Assembly: GCF_001368795.1 (NCBI RefSeq)
Contig: NZ_LN831198.1
Coordinates: forward strand, 3,256,754 to 3,296,128
DNA length: 39,375 nt
DNA from: Paenibacillus ihuae
Lineage (GTDB): Bacteria > Bacillota > Bacilli > Paenibacillales > Paenibacillaceae
Reading direction: 5' to 3'
Shown here: positions 7,851 to 15,594 of the stretch, piece by piece
Layout of the letters: every line of letters starts with the position of its first letter
Numbering within the stretch: the first letter of the stretch is position 1
The notes under the pieces: generated by a model
Seen by the model: the letters and a program-made list of their open reading frames with translations, nothing else
The model's database searches: none
Told to the model about the DNA's origin: nothing
Translations under genes and position numbers: made by a program

Positions 7851-8870
7851 CTATTCTAATACTTGGTTTTTAAATTGCTCTAACGCCTCATCTGATACAT
7901 TTAACGGGATTGCACAGTTTGGCGACAGAATAAAAGGTTTGTTTTTCATGAATGCCAAAGCCTCTTGAGCCTGCTGCTTAATTTGCTCGATGTTGTTTAC
8001 GGCAAACAACCCATGATCCACTCCGCCTACCTTAGTAGCTTTGAGATTGGCTGCAAGGCCCGGATTTCCTTCGGCTATCGTATCCCAGCTGATCCCGTCA
8101 ATACGGTAATCATTAAATTTCTCAGGCTGGGCGTAGGCACCGCAGGTATGTAAAATGTTTTTGCCATAGCTTGCGGCCTCTAGAACAATAGAATCATAAG
8201 GCCTGGACAGCTCATCGAACATTGATTCATCAAATAATCCAGGGTGGGCTGTACCTGTCACTGCATAGAACAATCCGTCTGAGCCTGCCTGCTGCAGCTC
8301 CTGCACATAATCCGCTAAGGTCAATGCAATCACATGCAGTGCATGGTGCGCTGCCGCTCTGTGTTCCTTGAACAAAGATTCCAAAGTAACAGGCTGCTCA
8401 ATGCCAAACACCGTTTTGGTTACATAAGCAGAACGCCCTACGATAAACAGCAACACCGTTAATGGCGAAAAAACCGTTTGGATGAGCGGTGTGTCAGGTA
8501 ACCCTTGACGGATTTTTCTAACTGCCTCTAAATGCTCCAGCAGAGATGCAGTCTGGGTTGCCTTTTTCACTTCGAGATCCCATAAATTCTCGGCTGCAGG
8601 TATAACCGTCGTTGTCTGTCTGGGGAATACGGTCTGATAATCCGTAAAATCATACTCATTGCCCCAAGCTTCAGCTAAGTAGGTTGCTCTTGGATTAATT
8701 TTGACCCAATCCCAATCATATTTTCTGGTAAAAGAAATCGTTGTTGCGGCTAAATCCTCTGCATTTTGTTCCTTGTCAATAAAATGACGCCATCCGCTGA
8801 CAATCGGACGATCCGCCAGTTCTCCGGATAATATCGCTCTAAACCGGTCTTGCTTACTCCATTCACCCAT
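7851..8870 (-). CDS. UroD/MtaA-fold protein with intact zinc methyltransferase motif
   Basis: A 339-residue protein of the uroporphyrinogen decarboxylase superfamily, which also contains MtaA/MtbA methylcobalamin:CoM methyltransferases and, more distantly, MetE. His241 and Cys243 in ILHTCGAYAQ and Cys319 in SPNCAIP form H-x-C-x75-C, which matches the zinc-thiol site of the methyltransferase branch and is absent from true HemE. The N-terminus (MGEWSKQDRFRAILSGELADRP) also resembles that branch. No corrinoid protein is encoded nearby. Placed between metI and metQ, it may move a methyl group to or from the imported substrate, for example onto a thiol such as homocysteine; this is inference. ATG 8870 has AAGGGGG 9 bases upstream. 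Confidence 0.85.
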   Translation of the reverse strand: MGEWSKQDRFRAILSGELADRPIVSGWRHFIDKEQNAEDLAATTISFTRKYDWDWVKINPRATYLAEAWGNEYDFTDYQTVFPRQTTTVIPAAENLWDLEVKKATQTASLLEHLEAVRKIRQGLPDTPLIQTVFSPLTVLLFIVGRSAYVTKTVFGIEQPVTLESLFKEHRAAAHHALHVIALTLADYVQELQQAGSDGLFYAVTGTAHPGLFDESMFDELSRPYDSIVLEAASYGKNILHTCGAYAQPEKFNDYRIDGISWDTIAEGNPGLAANLKATKVGGVDHGLFAVNNIEQIKQQAQEALAFMKNKPFILSPNCAIPLNVSDEALEQFKNQVLE

Positions 8871-8898
8871 CTGCCTGTCCCCCTTGATTGTATAATAA

Positions 8899-9558
8899 CT
8901 AGTAGCGGCGAATTTTTCTGGCCAGTGTGTTGCCTAAAGATTGAATGCCTTGCACGAAAATGATGAGAATAATGACGGTAGCTACCACTACTACGGTGTC
9001 AAACCGCTGGTATCCATAGACTATGGCCAAATCTCCAACGCCTCCGCCGCCTACCGTACCGGCCATGGCCGTTGCACCGATCAAACCGATCGTAGCCGTA
9101 GTCAGTGACAGGATTAATGATCCGACCGCTTCCGGCAACAAAAAGTACCAGATCACTTGAAATGGAGTAGCCCCCATTGCTTCTGCAGCTTCAAGAATTC
9201 CCGGATTCACTTCAAGCAGGGAGTTCTCTACCAACCGTCCGATGTAGGGAGCGATATAGATAATTAGCGGTACGATCGCTGCGCTTGTCCCAATCGAAGT
9301 ATGAACAATAAACCGTGTAAACGGAATAATCGCTACCAGCAAAATAATAAAAGGCAGAGAACGAACGATGTTGATCACCGGGTTTAGTAAAGTGTAAAGG
9401 GCTCTGTTCTCCAAAACACCTCCCGGACGAGTGATTACGAGCAATATCCCGATAGGAATCCCGATTAGGGAACCAAGCAATAGGGAAAATCCAACCATCT
9501 GAATCGTCTCTATGATCGCCCGGAAAAATTGTTCACCTGTTACTGTGGTCGAAAACAT
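8899..9558 (-). CDS. metI: MetI-type ABC transporter permease
   Basis: A 219-residue inner-membrane permease with about five hydrophobic segments. It has the EAA loop EAAEAMGATPFQVIWYFLLP that docks to the ATPase, and the typical family ending with a basic tail (LARKIRRY). It forms the channel of the MetN-MetI-MetQ importer. ATG 9558 has GGAGGAGG 9 bases upstream, and the gene overlaps the end of metN by 26 bases, so the two are co-translated. Confidence 0.95.
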   Translation of the reverse strand: MFSTTVTGEQFFRAIIETIQMVGFSLLLGSLIGIPIGILLVITRPGGVLENRALYTLLNPVINIVRSLPFIILLVAIIPFTRFIVHTSIGTSAAIVPLIIYIAPYIGRLVENSLLEVNPGILEAAEAMGATPFQVIWYFLLPEAVGSLILSLTTATIGLIGATAMAGTVGGGGVGDLAIVYGYQRFDTVVVVATVIILIIFVQGIQSLGNTLARKIRRY

Positions 9559-10576
9559 AAGATTCTACCTCCTCCACGCCTACTCCATTATTTTTTAAGA
9601 AAGCTAAAGCCTTATTAATCTCCGCCTGGTCCCCATTTAATTGAAGGATCACCGTCCCCAGTGTCATTTCTTGAATCTCCGTCGTATTCGCAAAGAGGAT
9701 ATTGACTTTGATATTGCTTGAACGGATCATCTCATACAGAATGGGCTCAGATGCACTTTTCCCGATAAAATTAAGCTTATAGAGCAGCTTTCCATGTTCT
9801 GCTTTAATTGATTTCTGGACGCTCGGGGTCAGGCTATTCTGAATCACCGTCTTCACAAAATTTTGCGTGGTCTCATGCTGAGGGTGACCGAATACCTCCA
9901 GAACGCTTCCTTGTTCGATGATCCGTCCCTCTTCCATCACCGCCACCTTGTTACAAATCTCTTGAATGACCGACATCTCATGCGTAATGATCATCACCGT
10001 GATGTTGTATTCCGCATTGATTCTTTTCAGCAGCTGTAAAATAGATTGTGTTGTCTGTGGATCTAAGGCAGAAGTCGCTTCGTCACACAAAAGGATGGAG
10101 GGATTCGAGGCAAGCGCTCTGGCAATTCCGACCCGCTGTTTCTGTCCGCCTGATAATTCACTAGGGTAACTTCCAGCCTTATCACTTAATCCGACGAATT
10201 CCAGCAGCTCCTGTACCCGCTTGCGGATTTCAGCTTTATTCTTTTTCAGCAAGACGAGAGGGATCGCAACATTATCAAATACTTTTTTAGATTCCAAGAG
10301 GTTAAAATGCTGAAAAATCATGCCTATGTTCTTCTTCGCTGCCCGCAGCTCTCTGTCGTTATATTCGCCTAAGTCATGTCCAGCTACGAAAACCTGTCCT
10401 TTTGTCGGTCTTTCCAAATAATTGACTAAACGGATTAAGGTACTTTTCCCGGCACCGCTGTAGCCGATTACCCCGAATATGTCGCCTTTTTCAACCTTCA
10501 AGTTAATCCCTTTCAGCGCATCAATCTGTATCTCTTTGCGAGTGAAAGTCTTGTACACATTCCTTAGTTCAATCAT
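9533..10576 (-). CDS. metN: MetN-type ABC transporter ATPase with C-terminal NIL domain
   Basis: A 347-residue ATPase: Walker A GYSGAGKST, signature LSGGQKQRVGIARALA, Walker B ILLCDEATSALDP, H-loop THEMSV. The C-terminal 90 residues are a NIL/ACT-like domain (KLLYKLNFIGKSASEP..., VEEVESYVFD), which in MetN binds methionine and inhibits transport when the pool is full. That domain supports true MetN family membership. The frame is open to ATG 10594, but ATG 10576 has GAGGGG six bases upstream and gives the usual start MIELRNVYKTF. A heptamer repeat lies just before it. Confidence 0.94.
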   Translation of the reverse strand: MIELRNVYKTFTRKEIQIDALKGINLKVEKGDIFGVIGYSGAGKSTLIRLVNYLERPTKGQVFVAGHDLGEYNDRELRAAKKNIGMIFQHFNLLESKKVFDNVAIPLVLLKKNKAEIRKRVQELLEFVGLSDKAGSYPSELSGGQKQRVGIARALASNPSILLCDEATSALDPQTTQSILQLLKRINAEYNITVMIITHEMSVIQEICNKVAVMEEGRIIEQGSVLEVFGHPQHETTQNFVKTVIQNSLTPSVQKSIKAEHGKLLYKLNFIGKSASEPILYEMIRSSNIKVNILFANTTEIQEMTLGTVILQLNGDQAEINKALAFLKNNGVGVEEVESYVFDHSNR

Positions 10577-10599
10577 GTCATTCCCCTCAATCATATGTA

Positions 10600-10625
10600 G
10601 ATTTAAGATTTAAGATTTAAGATTT
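10600..10625. repeat. Heptamer tandem repeat before metN
   Basis: Three perfect copies of GATTTAA (10600-10620) followed by a partial fourth (GATTT). It fills most of the 53-base gap between the amidohydrolase stop and the metN start. Copy number change would alter the gap length by 7-base steps. Confidence 0.9.
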
Positions 10626-10629
10626 CGGA

Positions 10630-11790
10630 TTAAGCCTTCGCTTGCAGCTTCACAAGGGCCTGCTCTGCCAATGAAGCAAAATATTTTGCAGCAGGCAGTA
10701 TTGCTGCCTCATCCACATCGAAACGAGGGTGATGCAGGGCATACGCCGGACCTGTTCCTATATTGACAAACGCACCCGGTATCTGCTGCAGATAATAGGC
10801 GAAATCTTCTCCTCCCATTTGCGGCGGAATATCATGCACATCGTATCCTGCTTCTACGGCGACCTCTTTGGTAAAGTCAGCCCATTCTCCGTGATTGATC
10901 GTTGCCGGCGGGCCCGGAAAATAGTGCAATTGCGCCTCTGCCCCGGCTCCTGCGGCAATCCCTTCAATGATCCGGGTCATTTGAACGGGAATCTGGCGGC
11001 GAATCTCTTCATTATAAGTTCGAACCGTACCTTCCAATTCAACTTGCTCCGGCAGCACATTCCATGTGAAGCCCCCATTAATTCTGGTAACACTTAACAC
11101 TACCTGCTCTAATGCACTAGTGTTACGGCTAACGATGGTTTGCAGCATCGTTATCATTTGCGCCGCGGTCATAATGGTATCTACACCTTTTTCCGGAGTA
11201 GCCGCATGAGCGCCTATACCTTTTACAGTAATTTCAAACCGGTCAACACCGGCTGTTAAAGCTCCCGTTCTAGTTCCAAAAGCTCCCGTAGGTAAATCCG
11301 GAGAATTATGCAGTCCAAAAATAGCCGCTACATCCTTGAGGCCTCCTGAGGCCAAGACACTTTCCGCCCCGTGACCTGTTTCTTCTGCCGGCTGGAACAA
11401 TACTCTGACCCTTCCCGGCAGTTCACTTTCGCGGTTCTTCAGCAGGTGTGCAGCACCCAACATGACAGCGGTATGAAAGTCATGACCACAGGCATGCATT
11501 TTACCCGGGAACTCAGAGGCAAACGGTAATTCCGTCTGTTCTTCTATCGGAAGAGCATCGATATCACAGCGAATAGCCACAATGGGCCCGGTACCTAGTC
11601 CGATCTCTGCGATAAGCCCCGTTTCTAAAGGGAGGTCTAAGATATGTATATTGGCATTGGTCAGCCATTCCCGCAGTTTTGATGTTGTTCTAAACTCTTC
11701 ATAGGCCAGCTCCGGTTCCCGATGCAGGTTTCTTCGAACCTCTATCAATTGGCTGGCTATAGCCTGTTCAAGCTCATGTAGTGGATTCAT
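10630..11790 (-). CDS. M20D-family amidohydrolase (N-acyl-amino-acid deacylase type)
   Basis: A 386-residue cytoplasmic metallopeptidase-fold enzyme. Metal and catalytic motifs in order: CDIDALPIEE, MHACGHDFH, QPAEETGHGAE, GLHNSPDLPTG and the C-terminal GGEDFAYY and LHHPRFDVDE. This is the M20D branch that includes hippurate hydrolase, IAA-amino-acid hydrolases and the N-acetyl-cysteine deacetylase YxeP/SndA of B. subtilis. It should cleave an N-acyl group from an amino acid. Being the first enzyme gene after the regulator and followed by a MetNIQ importer, it probably acts on what that importer brings in. The start ATG 11790 has AAAGGAG about 12 bases upstream, a somewhat long spacing. Confidence 0.92.
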   Translation of the reverse strand: MNPLHELEQAIASQLIEVRRNLHREPELAYEEFRTTSKLREWLTNANIHILDLPLETGLIAEIGLGTGPIVAIRCDIDALPIEEQTELPFASEFPGKMHACGHDFHTAVMLGAAHLLKNRESELPGRVRVLFQPAEETGHGAESVLASGGLKDVAAIFGLHNSPDLPTGAFGTRTGALTAGVDRFEITVKGIGAHAATPEKGVDTIMTAAQMITMLQTIVSRNTSALEQVVLSVTRINGGFTWNVLPEQVELEGTVRTYNEEIRRQIPVQMTRIIEGIAAGAGAEAQLHYFPGPPATINHGEWADFTKEVAVEAGYDVHDIPPQMGGEDFAYYLQQIPGAFVNIGTGPAYALHHPRFDVDEAAILPAAKYFASLAEQALVKLQAKA

Positions 11791-11811
11791 AGACGAAGTA
11801 ATCTCCTTTCG

Positions 11812-12474
11812 TTAAGACGCTTCAAACCCTTTGATGCGTTCAAGTGCCGTAGATAGACTGCTTAAAATATGGTCACGCATGGCTTTTTCAGCACCGTCTT
11901 CATTTTTGTCAGCTATCATTTGCAGGATATAATTATGTTCTTCATCCGCCTGTGTGTTCCAATCTCCATGCATGGATACATATCGACAATAGCGAAGCGA
12001 ATGATCTCTTAACTGATTCAGAACTTTCTCAAATGTTTTCAATTGACTGATCTCAGATAAGTAATCATGGAACTCAAAGCCATAGGATACAAAATTCTGC
12101 TTATCTCCATGCTGGAAGGATTGTTTAATTTGTTCCATCAGCATCGTTAACTTCTGAATATCCTTGTCTGTAGCATTCTTGGCTGCACTTCTGGCAATAT
12201 AGCCTTCAAGCATGCTGCGGATTTGAAATATCTCTTCAACCTCTTTGACAGTCAATGAGGCTACCCGCAACCTTCCGTTCGGCTGACGGATAAGAAAGTC
12301 TTCATTCTCCAATCTCTGAATGGCTTCTCTTAGCGGAGTCCGGCTGACCCCGAGCAATGCCGCCAGATTTTCTTCATTAACCGCTTGATTTGGCTCTAGC
12401 TCACTATCTATTATTTTTTGCTTTAATGCATCGTAGGTATTATCTTTTGACAACCTTCGTGATCGTATCTCCAT
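11812..12474 (-). CDS. GntR family (FadR/FCD) transcriptional regulator
   Basis: A 220-residue regulator. The N-terminal winged helix has the GntR recognition region NEENLAALLGVSRTPLREAI then LENEDFLIRQPNGRLRVA. The C-terminal all-helical FCD domain (VEEIFQIRSMLEGYIA... EFHDYLSEIS... EEHNYILQMI) has the Asp/His pattern that binds a metal and a carboxylate ligand in this subfamily. It is the first gene of the operon, with 21 bases to the amidohydrolase, so autoregulation through the palindrome upstream is likely. ATG 12474 is preferred over ATG 12492 because GAGGTG lies 10 bases before it. Confidence 0.92.
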   Translation of the reverse strand: MEIRSRRLSKDNTYDALKQKIIDSELEPNQAVNEENLAALLGVSRTPLREAIQRLENEDFLIRQPNGRLRVASLTVKEVEEIFQIRSMLEGYIARSAAKNATDKDIQKLTMLMEQIKQSFQHGDKQNFVSYGFEFHDYLSEISQLKTFEKVLNQLRDHSLRYCRYVSMHGDWNTQADEEHNYILQMIADKNEDGAEKAMRDHILSSLSTALERIKGFEAS

Positions 12475-12515
12475 ACCTATATCGCACCTCATTTATCGTT
12501 TTCGGAATGCCTTTA

Positions 12516-12559
12516 ATACAATTGTATAATTGTATACAATTATTAGTTATGTAATTGAA
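12516..12559 (-). promoter_or_regulatory. Operator palindromes and promoter of the GntR-Met operon
   Basis: ATAATTGTATACAATTAT at 12526-12543 is an 18-bp perfect palindrome whose core TTGTATACAA fits known FCD-type GntR operators. A second, adjoining 12-bp palindrome ATACAATTGTAT lies at 12516-12527. On the minus strand TTCAAT (12554-12559) and TATACA (12531-12536), 17 bases apart, form a plausible promoter whose -10 is inside the large palindrome. A bound repressor would block RNA polymerase. Confidence 0.7.
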
Positions 12560-12790
12560 CAGAAAAGTTTCGGAAACATTTCTCAGCTGTCTAAGCTTTT
12601 TTCATACTATAATCCTATTATCCCCACTAGTCAAGTGTGTTTTGTAAGTGAATGAACTTAGACGGACAATACACCTCAACTTCAACTTCAATGTTATCGA
12701 TCGAAGAATTGTCATAGACTTGGTTCACTCAACAAAACATAATAGTTGTATAAATGTAGTGATCTAAAAGAAAGGGGATTGCTCTCCCGT
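12560..12790. other. Divergent intergenic region, upstream half
   Basis: AT-rich spacer between the GntR operon promoter and the GNAT gene. No gene is seen. A TAATAG sequence near 12740 might serve the GNAT gene as a -10, but no convincing -35 was found. Confidence 0.4.
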
Positions 12791-13306
12791 ATGCGCTTAT
12801 CAGAACCTTTTCAAACTAAACGACTGCAATTCCGCTTGCTGAATGTAGATGATATCGATGTAGTATGCAGACAATTCTCCGACCCGGATATGTGCAGATA
12901 TTTCAGTGAACCTCCCTGTGATCTGGAAGACGCAAAAGAAATTATTGCCCAGTACAAAAATCCAGAGGGAACAGATCATCTGCGCTACGGAATGTTTGAT
13001 ATAGAAACGGGGGCATTTATTGGCACATGCGGCTATCACTATTGGGATCATAACCTTAAACAAGTTGAGGTCGGTTATGATATCTGGAAAGATTATTGGA
13101 GACAGGGCTATATGTCGGAAGCATTACCCGTACTCCTGAATATCTGCTTTGAGCATCTTGACGTTGATTGTATTTATATTCTCACCCATCCACAGAACCA
13201 GGCATCTATAGCAAGTGCCGCCAAGTTTGGCTTTGAAGTCTGTGAACCATGCAGGCAAGTTGATGAGCAACCACAGATTTGTATGAAATTGATTAGAACT
13301 ACATAG
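12791..13306 (+). CDS. GNAT family N-acetyltransferase (RimJ/RimL-like)
   Basis: A 171-residue acetyltransferase starting MRLSEPFQTKRLQFRLLNVDD, the usual opening of the Acetyltransf_3 group. VEVGYDIWKDYWRQGYMSEA is the acetyl-CoA binding region and NQASIASAAKFGFEV the closing motif. It acetylates an amine on a protein terminus, amino acid or drug; the substrate is unknown. It is divergent from the GntR operon across a 316-base gap, and since that operon has a deacylase, a functional link is possible but unproven. The start is uncertain: AAGGGG at 12772-12777 is 13 bases from ATG 12791, and an in-frame TTG at 12779 is too close. Confidence 0.85.
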   Translation: MRLSEPFQTKRLQFRLLNVDDIDVVCRQFSDPDMCRYFSEPPCDLEDAKEIIAQYKNPEGTDHLRYGMFDIETGAFIGTCGYHYWDHNLKQVEVGYDIWKDYWRQGYMSEALPVLLNICFEHLDVDCIYILTHPQNQASIASAAKFGFEVCEPCRQVDEQPQICMKLIRTT

Positions 13307-13364
13307 CGAATCCAGGATGAGCTGGAATACTTCGTAATCGTAAACAATGAATGAAACAGCAATA

Positions 13365-13388
13365 AAGACGCCATGTAAGCAGCGTCTT
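13365..13388 (-). terminator. Weak hairpin terminator
   Basis: AAGACGC (13365-13371) pairs with GCGTCTT (13382-13388) around a 10-base loop. On the minus strand it is followed by TTTATTGCTGTTT. It sits between the convergent GNAT and oxidoreductase genes. Confidence 0.5.
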
Positions 13389-13424
13389 CAGAATCCAAAT
13401 ATATCTTTATAAATTCTTAATGAA

Positions 13425-14528
13425 TCATTTCACTTCCTGACGAGTTCCTGAGGCTGCCGCACAACGAATGGCGTCCAGCAGGCGGTGTGCCCTGAGCGCG
13501 TGGATGAAATCGGGCAATTCCACCTCTTCTCCGTTGAGCCGCTGCTCAAATAGCGCATAGAGATGAGCGACATTATGTGCCGGACCTGGAGGTATATTCT
13601 GTACCTTAGTGGTATATTCCCCTGGCGTTTCTAGTATCTCTGCCTCTCCAGAAGCCCGTACGATCTGAAGCTTCAGCCGGTCCATCTGGAACATCAAATG
13701 ATCCCGCGGACTAATCACCATTTCCCCTTCGCTTCCGATAATCCGCAGCGTAAATCCGGGTGCACCGGCATTGACGAACTGGGCGGACACAAGTGCGTTC
13801 TGAGCCAGCTTACCGGAAATAAGCACGTGATCCGGCGCATTCGAGGTCACAGTCTTACCGGTCTCAAGGACGCTCACTTCCGGGAATTGAGTGTCTAGTG
13901 TTCCGGAGACTTCCACAAAGGGCGCAACCATATATTCAATCGCATCAAGTACATGCGCTGCGCCGATAGTCAATTGATCCGCCCCGTTAGCTTCATCCAG
14001 CAGATAGACATGTGCCAGATCCACGGTCCCGTTCAGCGTTGGAAATACAGGCAGTGTAACAATAGCATTCACAGCCAGTACACGGCCAATATCGCCTTGC
14101 ACAATCAAGTCCCTGATGTAGCGGACGGTCGGGTTACCCCTTGCCTGAAGCCCGGCCACATGCTGGACTCCCTGTTCTTTCGCAAGTTCAAGCAGCGCCT
14201 CTGCTTCTGAAGTAGTCCGGGCGAGCGGCCATTCACTGAATACGTGCTTGCCGGCACCTAAAGCTTCACGAAGCAGATGATCATGTTCCGGCACTTTTAC
14301 GGCTACCACCACAACATCTATTCCTGGCTGCACAGCCATCTCTGAGGTATTCGTATAATAAGATCCGATGCCATGGCGCTCAGCTGCCGTCCGTGCGCTA
14401 TTGATTTGCGTACCTGTTACTGCCTTTAACTCATATGCCTCAAGCGCCGAGAGTGCAGGAATGTGAGCCAGTCCACCCCATCCGCCTGCTCCTACGATTC
14501 CTGTTCCCCATGTTTTTTCCCTTCCCAT
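13425..14528 (-). CDS. Gfo/Idh/MocA family oxidoreductase (Gal80-like)
   Basis: A 367-residue NAD(P)-dependent dehydrogenase. A Rossmann motif TGIVGAGGWGGLAHIPAL opens the protein. DVVVVAVKVPEHDHLL and HVFSEWPLART follow; the usual catalytic EKP motif is EWP, as in Gal80-like members. The missing Lys means oxidoreductase activity on a sugar may be weak or lost, so a binding/sensing role or a different substrate cannot be excluded. The C-terminal part is the alpha/beta substrate domain. The start ATG 14528 has AAGGAGG six bases upstream. It is divergent from a HxlR regulator, the typical layout of a regulator with its target. Confidence 0.9.
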   Translation of the reverse strand: MGREKTWGTGIVGAGGWGGLAHIPALSALEAYELKAVTGTQINSARTAAERHGIGSYYTNTSEMAVQPGIDVVVVAVKVPEHDHLLREALGAGKHVFSEWPLARTTSEAEALLELAKEQGVQHVAGLQARGNPTVRYIRDLIVQGDIGRVLAVNAIVTLPVFPTLNGTVDLAHVYLLDEANGADQLTIGAAHVLDAIEYMVAPFVEVSGTLDTQFPEVSVLETGKTVTSNAPDHVLISGKLAQNALVSAQFVNAGAPGFTLRIIGSEGEMVISPRDHLMFQMDRLKLQIVRASGEAEILETPGEYTTKVQNIPPGPAHNVAHLYALFEQRLNGEEVELPDFIHALRAHRLLDAIRCAAASGTRQEVK

Positions 14529-14554
14529 ATTATTCCTCCTTGGTTAGTAATGTA

Positions 14555-14608
14555 CTGACACGATTGACTATAGAGGATATAATCAAATTAAAAAAGTACG
14601 CACTTTTT
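14555..14608 (+). promoter_or_regulatory. HxlR promoter with downstream inverted repeat
   Basis: CTGACA at 14555-14560, a 17-base spacer and a perfect TATAAT at 14578-14583 form a strong sigma-A promoter for hxlR. Just after it, AAAAAGT (14591-14597) and ACTTTTT (14602-14608) make an inverted repeat around ACGC, near the expected transcription start and a candidate operator for autoregulation and control of the divergent oxidoreductase. Confidence 0.7.
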
Positions 14609-14652
14609 CGTAATATAGTTACCAAATGGGTACGTTGAAGGAGGAAAAGATC

Positions 14653-15052
14653 ATGACGCTTGAGGCCGACAAAGCAAATACTGACGCTATATCTCATGAT
14701 AAAAAGTATCACAATCCGACCGAAGCCACACTGGAGCGGATCGGCGGCAAGTGGAAAACTGCGATCCTCTGTCTGCTGGCCGAGCAAGGTGCGGTCCGCA
14801 ATGGTGAGCTGTTACGTACTCTTTCACCAATCACACAAAAAAATGCTCACCCAGCAGTTAAAAGAGCTTGAAGCAGATGGGCTCATTCTTCGCACAGTAT
14901 TCCTGGAAGTTCCGCCTAAAGTTGTTTATGAGTTGACAGAAAGCGGAAGATCTTTGCGGATGGTCCTCGATCCGCTCTGTGAATGGGGCAAAAGGTTTGT
15001 TAAAACAACAACCCGGGAGACAATCACAGCAAATGATCCTGAATTGGATTAG
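14653..15052 (+). pseudogene. HxlR family regulator, frameshifted at an A7 tract
   Basis: A winged-helix regulator of about 130 residues if joined. The first frame gives PTEATLERIGGKWKTAILCL and reaches SPITQK, then leaves the family and stops. The second frame continues exactly with MLTQQLKELEADGLILRTV and ends ELTESGRSLRMVLDPLCEW, the standard HxlR C-terminal half. The switch falls in a run of seven A (14837-14843); six would restore one frame. ATG 14653 has AAGGAGG 8 bases upstream. HxlR proteins respond to aldehydes, quinones or thiol stress and often control a neighbouring oxidoreductase. The lesion could be real, slippage-prone or a consensus error. Confidence 0.85.
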
Positions 15053-15094
15053 ACTGCTGTTCCTCTTTAGATTTCACCGTTATTTCAAGCATCA

Positions 15095-15553
15095 CTACCA
15101 TACAGATAACCCTGTTCTGTAATCATTTTCGTCAGTAGTATACTCTACATCATTGAATCCTTGTAAAATTGCATTGTGATACAAGTCTTCCAACTTATCT
15201 TTATCCTTGCAATAAATCGTGATATAGGTACAGTCGACCACCAACAGTACGAATTGACAGTCACTCGTTAAATACTCTTCGTACGTACGAACATCTATTA
15301 CCTTTTTATTCTTTGGATAAGCCTTGAGATCTGCAAAGATGACGTAATAATCATGATTTTCTATACTCTCCTTAAGCAGAATACCGTCCATCCCGAAGGT
15401 CTGTTCAGGGAAAAGCGGCTCTGACATGCCCGAGAAATATGCCTCTTCTCCCCCGTTATACCAATGAAATGCGGCCACATCAAAGGGCTTCAGGATCTCC
15501 CCAAGAATACGTCCGTGCCCATTCGGAATCTTGAAAGTAATACCCCTTTTCAT
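15095..15553 (-). CDS. DUF2691-like hypothetical protein
   Basis: A 152-residue soluble protein starting MKRGITFKIPNGHGRILGEI and rich in aromatic and acidic residues (FHWYNGGEEAYF, YYVIFADLKAYP). The opening and length match what I remember of DUF2691 proteins of Bacillales, whose function is not known. ATG 15553 has AGGTGA 3 bases upstream. It lies 41 bases before the end of the small membrane protein gene on the same strand and may be co-transcribed with it. Confidence 0.7.
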   Translation of the reverse strand: MKRGITFKIPNGHGRILGEILKPFDVAAFHWYNGGEEAYFSGMSEPLFPEQTFGMDGILLKESIENHDYYVIFADLKAYPKNKKVIDVRTYEEYLTSDCQFVLLVVDCTYITIYCKDKDKLEDLYHNAILQGFNDVEYTTDENDYRTGLSVW

Positions 15554-15594
15554 TCTTCACCTTCCTTTTTAGTGCTCATAGGCTTCGCCTTGTA

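Noticed and set aside
10577..12800. SAM riboswitch (S-box) or T-box in front of the methionine-type transporter genes
   Set aside because: The leader before gntR is only about 50 bases and no S-box or T-box motif or leader terminator was found; control by GntR explains the layout.
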